Origin: JBBDIP01 sp964602455
GTDB taxonomy: Bacteria; Bacillota; Sulfobacillia; Fermentithermobacillales; Fermentithermobacillaceae
Length of the DNA: 19,995 bases
Assembly (NCBI GenBank): GCA_964602455.1
Contig: CAZRRG010000038.1
Coordinates: 1-19,995 of the forward strand
Direction: 5' to 3'
Below are positions 1 through 7,155 of this stretch, one piece after another. The notes beneath the pieces were generated by a model, which had not been told where the DNA came from, ran no database searches, and worked only from the letters and a program-made list of their open reading frames with translations. Each line of letters begins with the position of its first letter. Positions within the stretch are counted from its first letter, which is position 1. Made by a program: the position numbers and the translations under genes.

Positions 1-769
1 GCATCCGGAAGTAGGGGTTATCTAGCAACCTCGCCAGCAGGTCTCCATCCACTCTGCCGGCCAAGGCCATCTTCGCGTCCTCATCCATGTTCAGGCGGCC
101 GTCAGTCAGAATGGATGCCAGGGCATCGACCACCATGTTCCCGGGGCCGGTGTCGAAGGCCACAACGGCCTGGATCGAACAAGACGCCGGCAAGTACGTG
201 CAGTTGCCGATTCCCCCTATGTTCTGGACCACGCGGCTGAGAGATTCGTGGCCTAGCAGGGCGAAGTCAACGTAAGGCACCAGCGGGGCGCCTTGGCCGC
301 CCTGCGCCATGTCGGCGGGGCGGAAGTCCCCTACGGTGAGGATGCCTGTCCGCTGCGCGAGTACCGAGATATCTCCTACCTGCAATGTCGCGCGAACCGG
401 AAGCACAGGATGGTCCGGGCGAGGGAAGTGGGTCAGCGTCTGTCCGTGGGACGAGACGGCGTCCACGTCCGCCGGGGTGAGTCCGGCCTCCTTCAAGCAC
501 TTAAGAGCCGCTTCCGCGAACACCTCGGCTATCAGGAAGTTCAGCCTGCACACTTCTTCGGCGTCAAGCCGACGCAGGTCCCCCAGCAGCAGGTCCCTCA
601 CTTCGGGTGTATACTCGACCCTGGCCATGTGGAGGACGCGGGCGCTAAGGCCCCTGCTCGTCCCCGAGATCTCGCACAGGACGGCGTCCACGCCGTCGGC
701 CGACGTGCCGGACATAAGGCCCACTATGAGCCGCTTCGGCTTCATTCTGAAGGCGTCAATGAAGTTCAC
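1..769 (-). CDS. anmK: Anhydro-N-acetylmuramic acid kinase, partial (C-terminus beyond window)
   Basis: The protein phosphorylates and hydrolyses 1,6-anhydro-MurNAc to MurNAc-6-phosphate in the cytosol, which MurQ then uses. I translated 256 codons, open to the left edge, so about two thirds of the usual 370-390 residues are present. Family signatures are plain: GLMSGTSADGVD near residues 17-28 (nucleotide-binding start), SHGQT, GDFRPADMAQGGQGAPLVP mid-protein, NIGGIGN and FDTGPGNMVVD. The GTG start at 767-769 has a GGGAG ribosome site about 8 nt upstream and lies 20 nt after the nagZ stop, so the two are surely co-transcribed. AnmK in a Gram-positive-looking genome implies that anhydro-muropeptides from lytic transglycosylases are recycled. 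Identity is very secure; the exact start is slightly less so. Confidence 0.95.
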   Translation of the reverse strand, partial: MNFIDAFRMKPKRLIVGLMSGTSADGVDAVLCEISGTSRGLSARVLHMARVEYTPEVRDLLLGDLRRLDAEEVCRLNFLIAEVFAEAALKCLKEAGLTPADVDAVSSHGQTLTHFPRPDHPVLPVRATLQVGDISVLAQRTGILTVGDFRPADMAQGGQGAPLVPYVDFALLGHESLSRVVQNIGGIGNCTYLPASCSIQAVVAFDTGPGNMVVDALASILTDGRLNMDEDAKMALAGRVDGDLLARLLDNPYFRM

Positions 770-789
770 GGTTGACTCTCCCTCTAAGC

Positions 790-2442
790 TCAAGACTGTG
801 TCTCACTCCGGACAGGCGCTCCAGATGATCCAGGTGCTCCAGATGCTCCAGATGCTGCGGATGCTCCGGATGCCCCGGATAGGGTGACCGGAAGCGCGCC
901 CGTGGCTATCTCTGTGCCCGTGAGGATCCCGGCGACCGCTTCCATGGCCTCAGCCCTGGGGCTCAGGGCGCAGATGAAGGTCTGGGCTGAGGGAAGGACG
1001 TCCGCGTCGTAGGGGTCGCGAACGGCGACCGCGGCCGCGTCAGGAGAGACACTCAGCGCCTGCGCGGCCAAAGCCGCCGAAGCCGGATCCTTCCAGATGT
1101 TCTCGGTAACCAGGATCGCGGGCCTTCGGCATGCTCCCGCGATGAACTCACGGGCAGGCACTTCGCGGACACTCATCCCAAGACGCTCAAGCGCAGCCGC
1201 CAGAAACGCCGCGGCAGCTGAGCCGTAGCTGGAAGTGACGACACCGGGTGCCCCGGCTTTGGCCGTGACCGCGACCACGTTCACCTCGGGCGTTGTCCCG
1301 GTATCGAGGGGGAAGGACGGTATGTTCGTCGTGCTTTCCTTGCCGGTCCTGAGGACGACTATCGAACGGAGGTAGGCTTCGCGGGAGAGATCCCGCAGGA
1401 CCTGGGTATCCGCCGATGCCGGGTCCAGCGCGTTGGGGAGCCTCATGGACCTCTTGGCGGCGAGGATCCGCTCCACCGAGGCGTTCAGCTGTTCCACCGG
1501 TATCTCGCCTGTCCTGACTGCGTCCAGAAGCGCCTTATAGGCCTCGACCTGCAGTTCCCGTGTGTGGGAGATAAGGATGACGTCCGCTCCGGCCTTAAAC
1601 GCCTGCACAGACGCCTGGACGGTTCCGGGGCTGCGGGATACCGCCTGCATCTCCATGCAGTCGGTCAGGATGAGTCCCTTGAACCCCATCCGGGTCCGTA
1701 GCAGCCCTTGCAGGACGGCAGCCGACATGGTGGCGGGATTTGCCGGGTCGAGGGCCCGGAACACAATGTGGGCTGTCATTATCGCAGGTAGCCCTGCCTG
1801 CATGGCGGCACGATAGGGCCGGAGTTCGATCCGTTCCATGCTCTCCAGCGGTTCGTCGGTCACGGGCAGGTCGATATGTGAATCGACGGATGTGTTTCCG
1901 TGCCCGGGGAAATGCTTTCCGACAGGACACACGCCCGACGAGAGGTAGCCGCTGACCGCGGCCTTCCCCAGTTCCGCGACTTTGCCAGGGTCTTCGCCGA
2001 AGGACCTGACGCCAATCACCGGGTTTAGCGCGTTGTTGTTCACGTCGAGGACCGGAGCCAGGTTCATGTTGATGCCGGCAGCGCGAAGCTGCAGCCCGAT
2101 GGCTGCCGAGACCTTCTGAGCCAGGCACGGATCGCCGGCGGCCCCAAGGCCCATCGCTCCCGGCATCCCCGGCAGGCCTTTGGTGAGACGGGAGACGAGG
2201 CCTCCTTCCTGGTCGGCAGCTATTAAAAGGGGAGGGAGCCCGGCATCCTTGGCCATGGTTTGCAGGGACTCTGAGAGCGCGTTAGTCTCGGCGACAGTCC
2301 CCACGTTTCTGGCGAAGTAGATGATCCCGCCCGCCTTGAGGTCACTGATAGCGTAGGCCGCGTCGGAGGCCTGGGTTCCGTGGAACCCGAACATGAAAAC
2401 TTGCCCGACCTTTTCCTCCAGCGACTGGTTAGCAACTCTCAC
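790..2442 (-). CDS. nagZ: Beta-N-acetylglucosaminidase NagZ (glycoside hydrolase family 3), cytosolic
   Basis: This 550-residue GH3 enzyme removes non-reducing GlcNAc from muropeptides. Visible motifs are DQEGGLVSR at about 77-85, KHFPGHG at 176-182 followed by D187-S-H189 (the Asp-His pair that acts as acid/base in Gram-positive NagZ), and LTDCMEM with D261 as the expected nucleophile. A C-terminal alpha/beta domain follows, as in the longer Bacillus enzyme. No signal peptide is present, unlike secreted B. subtilis NagZ, so it should act on imported fragments. The start is GTG, preceded by AAAGGA and with an in-frame stop just upstream. The last 30 residues or so are a Ser-Gly-Ala-rich tail encoded by 9-bp repeats and are probably dispensable. 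It sits between the murQ fusion (134 nt upstream) and anmK (20 nt downstream). Confidence 0.95.
   Translation of the reverse strand: MRVANQSLEEKVGQVFMFGFHGTQASDAAYAISDLKAGGIIYFARNVGTVAETNALSESLQTMAKDAGLPPLLIAADQEGGLVSRLTKGLPGMPGAMGLGAAGDPCLAQKVSAAIGLQLRAAGINMNLAPVLDVNNNALNPVIGVRSFGEDPGKVAELGKAAVSGYLSSGVCPVGKHFPGHGNTSVDSHIDLPVTDEPLESMERIELRPYRAAMQAGLPAIMTAHIVFRALDPANPATMSAAVLQGLLRTRMGFKGLILTDCMEMQAVSRSPGTVQASVQAFKAGADVILISHTRELQVEAYKALLDAVRTGEIPVEQLNASVERILAAKRSMRLPNALDPASADTQVLRDLSREAYLRSIVVLRTGKESTTNIPSFPLDTGTTPEVNVVAVTAKAGAPGVVTSSYGSAAAAFLAAALERLGMSVREVPAREFIAGACRRPAILVTENIWKDPASAALAAQALSVSPDAAAVAVRDPYDADVLPSAQTFICALSPRAEAMEAVAGILTGTEIATGALPVTLSGASGASAASGASGAPGSSGAPVRSETQS
815..877. repeat. 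9-bp tandem repeat in the 3' end of nagZ
   Basis: Seven 9-bp units of the type GATGCTCCA (plus strand) run in phase with the nagZ frame. They encode a Ser-Gly-Ala type tripeptide repeat at the C-terminus. Units differ at one to three positions, for example GATGATCCA, GATGCTGCG and GATGCCCCG, so the array is somewhat decayed. This is read directly from the sequence. Confidence 0.85.
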
Positions 2443-2465
2443 CGGAACTCATCCTTTCTACCGGG

Positions 2466-2513
2466 TGCCAATCCTACCCGATGCTCATCCTGTCGGGTGC
2501 TTCTCCTACTGGG
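2466..2513. repeat. 16-bp degenerate tandem repeat upstream of nagZ
   Basis: Three contiguous 16-bp units can be aligned on the plus strand: TGCCAATCCTACCCGA, TGCTCATCCTGTCGGG and TGCTTCTCCTACTGGG. A fourth, weaker unit overlaps the nagZ ribosome-site region at 2450-2465. Read on the coding strand, each unit contains an AGGA-like core resembling a ribosome binding site. The array fills much of the 134-nt gap between the murQ fusion and nagZ. Confidence 0.7.
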
Positions 2514-2576
2514 CGCTTTCCTCCCTCGCAGCCTAGCCCTGCGGCTTTCTCGGGCTATCACGCTCTTCTCAGGCAC

Positions 2577-4631
2577 TTATCCTTTCCTCACCGCTGCCGC
2601 CACCGCGTTGTGGAACCTTGGCCGCAGGCGGATGATGGCCCGTCCATCACGCCCGGCGTGAACCCTGTTTGTCAGCAGGATGGCGGCGGTTCCGGTTTCG
2701 GGATCACACCACAGGCTGGTGCCGGTAAAGCCGGTATGACCGAAGGCCCGGTCTGAGAAGAAGTCGCCTCCGGAGGAGAACTCACGGGCTCTGAGCATCC
2801 ATCCCAGCCCTCTGCGTTCTCCGGCATTGGCGTGTTCCGAGATAGCGGCCGCAACAGCAGCCTCCGAGAGGATGCGCGCGCCCTGCCACTCCCCGCGTCC
2901 CAGCCACATTAGGGCGTACCGGGCAAGGTCTTCGGCCGTGCTGAAAAGCCCTGCGTGTCCGGCGACGCCTCCTAAGGCGTGGGCGTTCTCATCGTGGACC
3001 TCGCCCCACATGACTTTCCCCAGGTCGGCACGGTATTCTGTCGCCGCAATCCTGCTTCGCCACTCCTCAGGCGGCAGGAAGCGGGTCTCCGACATGCCCA
3101 AAGGTCCAAAGACTTCTCTTGCGGCAAAGCGGTCGATGGGTTCCCCGGTCACTCTCTTTATGACTTCGGCCAGCGTGATGAAGCCGAGGTCGCTGTAGAC
3201 CACCTTGTCGCCCGGTACGGACCCGTTCGGCAGCTCCATGGAGCAGATGGACTCGAAGATGCGCTCGCCGGTCAGCCCGAGTTCCCAGAACTTGATGTGG
3301 GCGGGCAGGCCCGAGGTATGGGTCATCAAGTGGTGCACGGTGATTGCCTCTTTGCCCCCTACTCCAAACTCGGGGATGAAGGTGGCAACCGCGTCGTCCA
3401 GCCGGAAGAGGCCACGCTCGCAGCAGATGAGGGCCGCAGGCGTTGTCGCGACCACCTTGGTCAGGGATGCCATGTCGAACATGGTGAAGGGGGTCATGGG
3501 GATCCGCTCAGGGTTACGGACTGCCCACCCGAAGGCCCTCGGGCCGATCACGACTCCTCTATGGATAATGGTAGCCACGGCGCCGGGGACTTCGCCTTCT
3601 CCGTCACCGACGCAGTCCCTGACTACCGAGAACGCCCTCTCGACCTGGCGTTCATCTAGGCCGGCGTCCCTGGCTGAACCGTAAGGGACCTTCGGTACGG
3701 CATAGGACGACTCGTTTAGTCTGGCGAACGGAATGGTGCCCTCAGCAGCAGCGCGGATGGCTCCGCCGGTTGCCTCCAGGAGCCTCGATGCTTCCTCGGG
3801 GCTGACACCTCTCCTGAGCGAAATGAGGGCGAGCGACACGTCCCCGCCGCATCTCGAGAAGGCATCTTCCACTTCATCCGCGGTCTTGCCGGTGGCTTCC
3901 ATCAGAATCCTTCGCGCCCGGCCCGACAGCTTCCGGTTCCGGGGGGTCACGCCGGCCATGAGGTTGCTGTAAGTCCTGCCTGCCAGGATCATGGCTGTCG
4001 TAGAGATCATGTTGAGGACCATCTTCTGGGCCGTCCCGTTCTTCATGCGAGTCGATCCTGCGATGACCTCGGGTCCGACATCGGGGGATATCACCAGGTC
4101 AGCGGCTTTAGCCACGGTCCCGCCGGGGTCTCCCACAACCGCGACGGTGGATGCGCCCTTTTCCTTGGCCGCGTCCAGGGCGCCAACTACGAACGGGGTG
4201 GATCCCGAGGCGGCTATGCCGATTACCACGTCACCTGGCCCCACATCCTCGGCGAGGACTGCGTCTTTACCTGCGGCAGCGCTGTCCTCGGCGCCCTCGA
4301 TAGGCCTGAAGAAAGCCTCGTGCCCTCCGGCCATAAGGGCCGTGAACAGGCGGCCGTCGACCCCATATGTGGGCTCTATCTCAGAAGCATCCAGCACGCC
4401 GAGCCGTCCGCTTGTGCCGGACCCTGCGTAGAACACGCGCTTCCCTCCGGTTACGGCAGATGCGGCGAGTTCAGCCGCCCTGGCGATCTGGCGGACTTCC
4501 CTGGCCACCGCCGGCGCGACCCTGTGGTCCTCCGCGCTGATGGCCTGGGCGATCCGCAGCGCCGGCCACGTATCGATATCCGCGGTCAAGGGGTTAACCG
4601 CCTCAGTCCTAGGTAGGTTGTCGCGGCCCAT
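2577..4631 (-). CDS. murQ: MurQ - AmiE/YbbE-like serine hydrolase fusion protein
   Basis: Two enzymes are joined in one 684-residue frame. Residues 1-300 are N-acetylmuramic acid-6-phosphate etherase with a SIS fold: GSGTSGRLGVLDASE at 70-84, GAED at 113-116 and GSTRMKNGTAQ at 192-202. E84 and E115 match the two catalytic glutamates of E. coli MurQ (83 and 114). Residues from about 325 to 684 are a class C beta-lactamase/penicillin-binding-like serine hydrolase with S389-x-x-K392, Y479-S-D and H632-T-G. B. subtilis AmiE (YbbE), which cleaves the MurNAc-L-Ala amide, is of this type and is encoded next to nagZ and namZ. The ATG has an ideal ribosome site (AAGGAGG). I saw no internal start and no frame break at the junction. 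Domain identities are secure; amidase activity of the second half is inferred from context and could instead be carboxypeptidase or esterase. Confidence 0.92.
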   Translation of the reverse strand: MGRDNLPRTEAVNPLTADIDTWPALRIAQAISAEDHRVAPAVAREVRQIARAAELAASAVTGGKRVFYAGSGTSGRLGVLDASEIEPTYGVDGRLFTALMAGGHEAFFRPIEGAEDSAAAGKDAVLAEDVGPGDVVIGIAASGSTPFVVGALDAAKEKGASTVAVVGDPGGTVAKAADLVISPDVGPEVIAGSTRMKNGTAQKMVLNMISTTAMILAGRTYSNLMAGVTPRNRKLSGRARRILMEATGKTADEVEDAFSRCGGDVSLALISLRRGVSPEEASRLLEATGGAIRAAAEGTIPFARLNESSYAVPKVPYGSARDAGLDERQVERAFSVVRDCVGDGEGEVPGAVATIIHRGVVIGPRAFGWAVRNPERIPMTPFTMFDMASLTKVVATTPAALICCERGLFRLDDAVATFIPEFGVGGKEAITVHHLMTHTSGLPAHIKFWELGLTGERIFESICSMELPNGSVPGDKVVYSDLGFITLAEVIKRVTGEPIDRFAAREVFGPLGMSETRFLPPEEWRSRIAATEYRADLGKVMWGEVHDENAHALGGVAGHAGLFSTAEDLARYALMWLGRGEWQGARILSEAAVAAAISEHANAGERRGLGWMLRAREFSSGGDFFSDRAFGHTGFTGTSLWCDPETGTAAILLTNRVHAGRDGRAIIRLRPRFHNAVAAAVRKG

Positions 4632-4758
4632 GCGAGCCCCTCCTTACGCTGATCCTTACTGGAACTGGACGAAGACGCCCGGCAGGCTATGACCTTCAGC
4701 ACACTGGCTCAGTGAGCGAGGGCAGCCGCCAAGCAAAGATACTCACCAGATTCCGGCT

Positions 4759-5913
4759 TTAGTAGATGAAGAACTTCTTCCGCTCCGCCTCAAACCTCGC
4801 GGCCTGCTCCCGCCACTCTTCCAGCAGCCTATCAGGCTGCTGGCCTCCGAACAGCGTTTCCCGAAGCTCAGGACCCGCCGCCAGGAGGTCCATATGATAG
4901 TGCGCCGACTCCGAGGGCTCCGTCGGACTGACGGGCTCCAGCTTCTCGGGGTACAGGTCCCTCACGGCGAACAGGAGCCGCACGCCCAGTTCAACGGGCC
5001 GCAAGGCGTTGCGGTCCGCGACGTGGGCTTGGACGCCTCCGCAGGACTCCCCGGTCCACTTGCCGGTGCTGGGACGGAACCGGACAGGACGCCACAGCAC
5101 TCCCGGCAGGTTCATGGCCCGCATCACGTCAGCCAGTTTCTCGCCGTCAATCCACGGCGCGCCGACCATCTCAAATGGAAGGGCGGTCCCCCTCGCCTCC
5201 GAGAGGTTGACTCCCTCCATGAAGCAGGTGCCCGGGTAAAGCGCGGCCATGGATAGGGTGGGGGCGTTGGGGGACGGCGGCACCCACGGAAGGCCCGTCT
5301 CGTCGAACCACATGCCTCGCTCCCAGCCGTCCATCGTGACAATGGACGGCGCAGGCAGGCCCTTCCACTCCGCCGCAAGGAGCGAAAGCTCGCCAATCGT
5401 GAGCCCGTGGCGGATCGCGGTGGGAGCCGGGCAGACGAAGGAAAGCCTGTCGGGAGCGGCCACGTTGCCCTCCACGGCGATCCCGCCTATTGGATTTGGC
5501 CTGTCCAGGACGACAAAAGAGACGGCAGACCGAGCCGCCGCCTCCATCGAGTTAATCAGCGTTGCCGGATATGTGTAGTGCCTGGCTCCAATGTCCTGGA
5601 TGTCGAAAACGAGCGCGTCAAGCCCGCGCAACGACTCCGGAGTCGGAGTCATACCGCTGCCGTACAGGCTGAAGATGGGTATCCCGGTCCTGGGATCCTT
5701 GGCGTCGGCAATGGCCTCGCCGTCCTGGAACTCGCCGTAGATACCGTGCTCGGGCGAGAAGATGGCGCCTATTCGGTAACCTTCGGCCAGCATGAGGTCC
5801 ACGTTCTGCCGGAGATCGCTGCCGCGCCCGGTGTGGTTGGTTATGAGTCCTACTACCTTGTCCTTGAAGAGCCCTCGTTCGAGGAGCACGTCGAGGCCGG
5901 TCTTGACCGTCAC
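4759..5913 (-). CDS. namZ: Exo-beta-N-acetylmuramidase NamZ (DUF1343/YbbC family)
   Basis: This 384-residue protein matches the DUF1343 family, whose B. subtilis member YbbC (NamZ) removes non-reducing MurNAc from peptidoglycan fragments. Visible signatures are GLITNHTG at 22-29, FSPEHGIYG at 52-60, DIQDIGARHYTY near 105-116 and DRPNPIGG near 137-144. Length fits the mature family. No signal peptide is seen, whereas the Bacillus enzyme is secreted, so an intracellular role is inferred. The start is GTG at 5911-5913 with AAAGGGG about 9 nt upstream. Neighbours (MurQ fusion, NagZ, AnmK) support muropeptide rescue. The 127-131 nt gaps on either side show no obvious promoter or terminator. Confidence 0.9.
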   Translation of the reverse strand: MTVKTGLDVLLERGLFKDKVVGLITNHTGRGSDLRQNVDLMLAEGYRIGAIFSPEHGIYGEFQDGEAIADAKDPRTGIPIFSLYGSGMTPTPESLRGLDALVFDIQDIGARHYTYPATLINSMEAAARSAVSFVVLDRPNPIGGIAVEGNVAAPDRLSFVCPAPTAIRHGLTIGELSLLAAEWKGLPAPSIVTMDGWERGMWFDETGLPWVPPSPNAPTLSMAALYPGTCFMEGVNLSEARGTALPFEMVGAPWIDGEKLADVMRAMNLPGVLWRPVRFRPSTGKWTGESCGGVQAHVADRNALRPVELGVRLLFAVRDLYPEKLEPVSPTEPSESAHYHMDLLAAGPELRETLFGGQQPDRLLEEWREQAARFEAERKKFFIY

Positions 5914-6044
5914 GGGAGATTCCCCTTTCGTAACGCCCTTTCTACTGCAAGAGGGATCTCACCCGGGATTCTATTTGCCTGGACGATGTCCCTGCCTGTA
6001 TGCGGCAGCCGGTCAGGCATGTTGCGGCGGAGGCCGTTCTGGCG

Positions 6045-6593
6045 CTAGATGATGTCCCTTCCTCCAATGCCCGCCAGGGATTTTTTAGGGAACCCCTTCA
6101 GGACGGCGAAGGAAAGCGCCGTGTTGATGCCCGCGTGTATCAGGTTAAACGGGATGATGATCGGGACGATCATGCCCATAACCACTGCTCTGGGAGCGCC
6201 GGTGTAGATGGGCGTCACAAGCAAGTTCAGCGGGACCATGAGGGCGACCCTTGTGGCAATGCCGGCCAGCATGGACACGTGCAGCTTGCCGGTCTTCTTG
6301 GCCAAGTAGCCGATTACGAGAGCCATCCCGCCCGAGGCCACGAAGTGCATGAACGCTCCCCACGGACCGCCCTGGCCTGTTAGGGCTACGAACAGCACCG
6401 AGTTGATGAGCGCCGCCAATGCTCCCGCCACCGGTCCGACCACGACCGACGCCACAATGATAGGCAGGTCGCCGGGCGAGTAGAGCAGGAACTCAGCGCC
6501 GGGAAGGATGGGGAAGTGGACGAAAATCTCGAGCATCAAAGACATGGCTGCAAGGATTCCTGTGAGGACTAGCGGTAGATGTCTGCGGTTCAC
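6045..6593 (-). CDS. ribU: ECF transporter substrate-binding subunit, RibU-like (riboflavin)
   Basis: This is a hydrophobic 182-residue protein with about six membrane segments. It binds a vitamin and works with an EcfT/EcfAA' energizing module that is not in this window. The stretch FPILPGAEFLLYSPGDLP followed by VGPVAGALAALINS is typical of RibU and relatives. Riboflavin specificity is inferred mainly from the FMN riboswitch directly upstream. I chose the GTG start at 6591-6593, with GAGGGGGAG about 6 nt upstream. The frame can be extended to an ATG at 6648-6650, but that ATG abuts the P1 helix of the riboswitch and the extra 19 residues are hydrophilic and unlike the family. A hairpin covers the chosen ribosome site (see 6602-6625). 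Confidence 0.85.
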   Translation of the reverse strand: MNRRHLPLVLTGILAAMSLMLEIFVHFPILPGAEFLLYSPGDLPIIVASVVVGPVAGALAALINSVLFVALTGQGGPWGAFMHFVASGGMALVIGYLAKKTGKLHVSMLAGIATRVALMVPLNLLVTPIYTGAPRAVVMGMIVPIIIPFNLIHAGINTALSFAVLKGFPKKSLAGIGGRDII

Positions 6594-6601
6594 TTGCGAC
6601 T

Positions 6602-6625
6602 CCCCCTCATGCGATCTAGAGGGGG
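6602..6625 (-). promoter_or_regulatory. Ribosome-site-sequestering hairpin of the FMN riboswitch
   Basis: In the minus-strand transcript, CCCCCTC (6619-6625) can pair perfectly with GAGGGGG (6602-6608) across a 10-nt loop. The second strand is the core of the ribU ribosome binding site, so the helix would block translation when formed. No U-tract follows, which argues for translational rather than transcriptional control. The adjacent GGGGG further 5' could act as the alternative partner of CCCCC. Pairing is read from the sequence; the switching model is inference. Confidence 0.65.
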
Positions 6626-6650
6626 ACCCCCGGGGAAACGAACTGCTCAT

Positions 6651-6845
6651 GATCTTCTCTCATCCGGACTGTACCGTCGGCCCCGGGATTTCACCGGGTC
6701 AGTCGCGCTTTGGCGCGAGTCGCGGGCTTTCACCGCCGGTAAGGACTTGCGGCATCGCTGCTCTGCTGCTTGCTGATACGCTGCCATCCAGCCTCTCAGT
6801 TTGCAGCTTTGCAGTCCTGCTGCCGCTCACCTTGCCCCGAAGATC
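6651..6845 (-). ncRNA. FMN riboswitch (RFN element) with an enlarged P2 arm
   Basis: The minus strand carries the conserved RFN core. P1 is GATCTTC (from 6845-6839) pairing with GAAGATC (6657-6651). Then come GGGGCAAGG, ACCGGCGGTGAAAGCCCGCGA, a small hairpin GCGCCAAAGCGC, GACCCGGTGAAATCCCGGGG and CCGACGGTACAGTCCGGATG. P2 begins normally (AAGG with CCTT) but holds about 76 extra nucleotides bounded by CGGCA/TGCCG (6821-6825 with 6750-6754). FMN binding would reduce riboflavin uptake by shutting ribU. Its position immediately 5' of the RibU-like gene fits. The identity of the element is very secure; the fold of the insert is not determined. Confidence 0.93.
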
Positions 6846-6858
6846 CTCTCCACCCCTC

Positions 6859-6887
6859 AAAATACAGCCGCAACCTGGGGCAGTCAA
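6859..6887 (-). promoter_or_regulatory. Promoter of the ribU-namZ-murQ-nagZ-anmK unit
   Basis: On the minus strand TTGACT (6887-6882) is separated by exactly 17 nt from TATTTT (6864-6859). This is a good vegetative sigma-A-type promoter. The expected transcript start is near 6852, just before the riboswitch P1 helix at 6845, which strongly supports it. Confidence 0.75.
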
Positions 6888-6951
6888 GGGTGATTAAGCC
6901 TCCGGCCGGGCATGGCAAATGTTGGGCTGGTACTCCGGCGATACCCCAAGA

Positions 6952-7029
6952 GCTATCGAAGCTGCCTGGTCGTCCGATAGCAAAAGGCCTGCTAGACGTG
7001 TTGATCCAACCAACACACTGCTGTAGACT
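6952..7029 (+). promoter_or_regulatory. Candidate promoter and hairpin upstream of cassette 1
   Basis: TTGATC (7001-7006) and TAGACT (7024-7029) are spaced 17 nt apart, each four of six to consensus. They would start a leader of about 120 nt before gene A1. An inverted repeat GCTATCG/CGATAGC (6952-6958 with 6975-6981) lies just upstream, between this promoter and the divergent ribU promoter, and could be an operator. Another TTGACA at 7082-7087 has no convincing -10. The rest of 6888-7155 shows no credible gene. Confidence 0.35.
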
Positions 7030-7155
7030 GGGTACTTGTACAGAACGCCCAGCATAAAGGCCATTTGCAGCTGGCGTTCAGTTGACAGAGTCCGGACAGC
7101 AGGTACGCAAGGAACGACCAGTCAACGGATGCAGGACGATGTCAAAGGAGGCTAG

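Noticed and set aside
293..887. Long plus-strand open frames opposite anmK
   Set aside because: They are shadows caused by GC-biased codon use. The minus strand carries the unmistakable AnmK motifs.
5980..6044. Promoter for namZ (TAGAAT at about 5968-5973 on the minus strand)
   Set aside because: The -10-like box has no -35 at 16-18 nt, so read-through from the ribU promoter is simpler.
6594..6650. Upstream ATG for the RibU-like protein
   Set aside because: It lies directly against the riboswitch P1 helix. The added residues are polar and unlike the family. GTG at 6593 has a strong ribosome site that the riboswitch hairpin can mask.
6770..7057. Plus-strand small gene between the divergent promoters
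   Set aside because: It overlaps the riboswitch and the ribU promoter, has no ribosome site, and its composition is unlike coding sequence.
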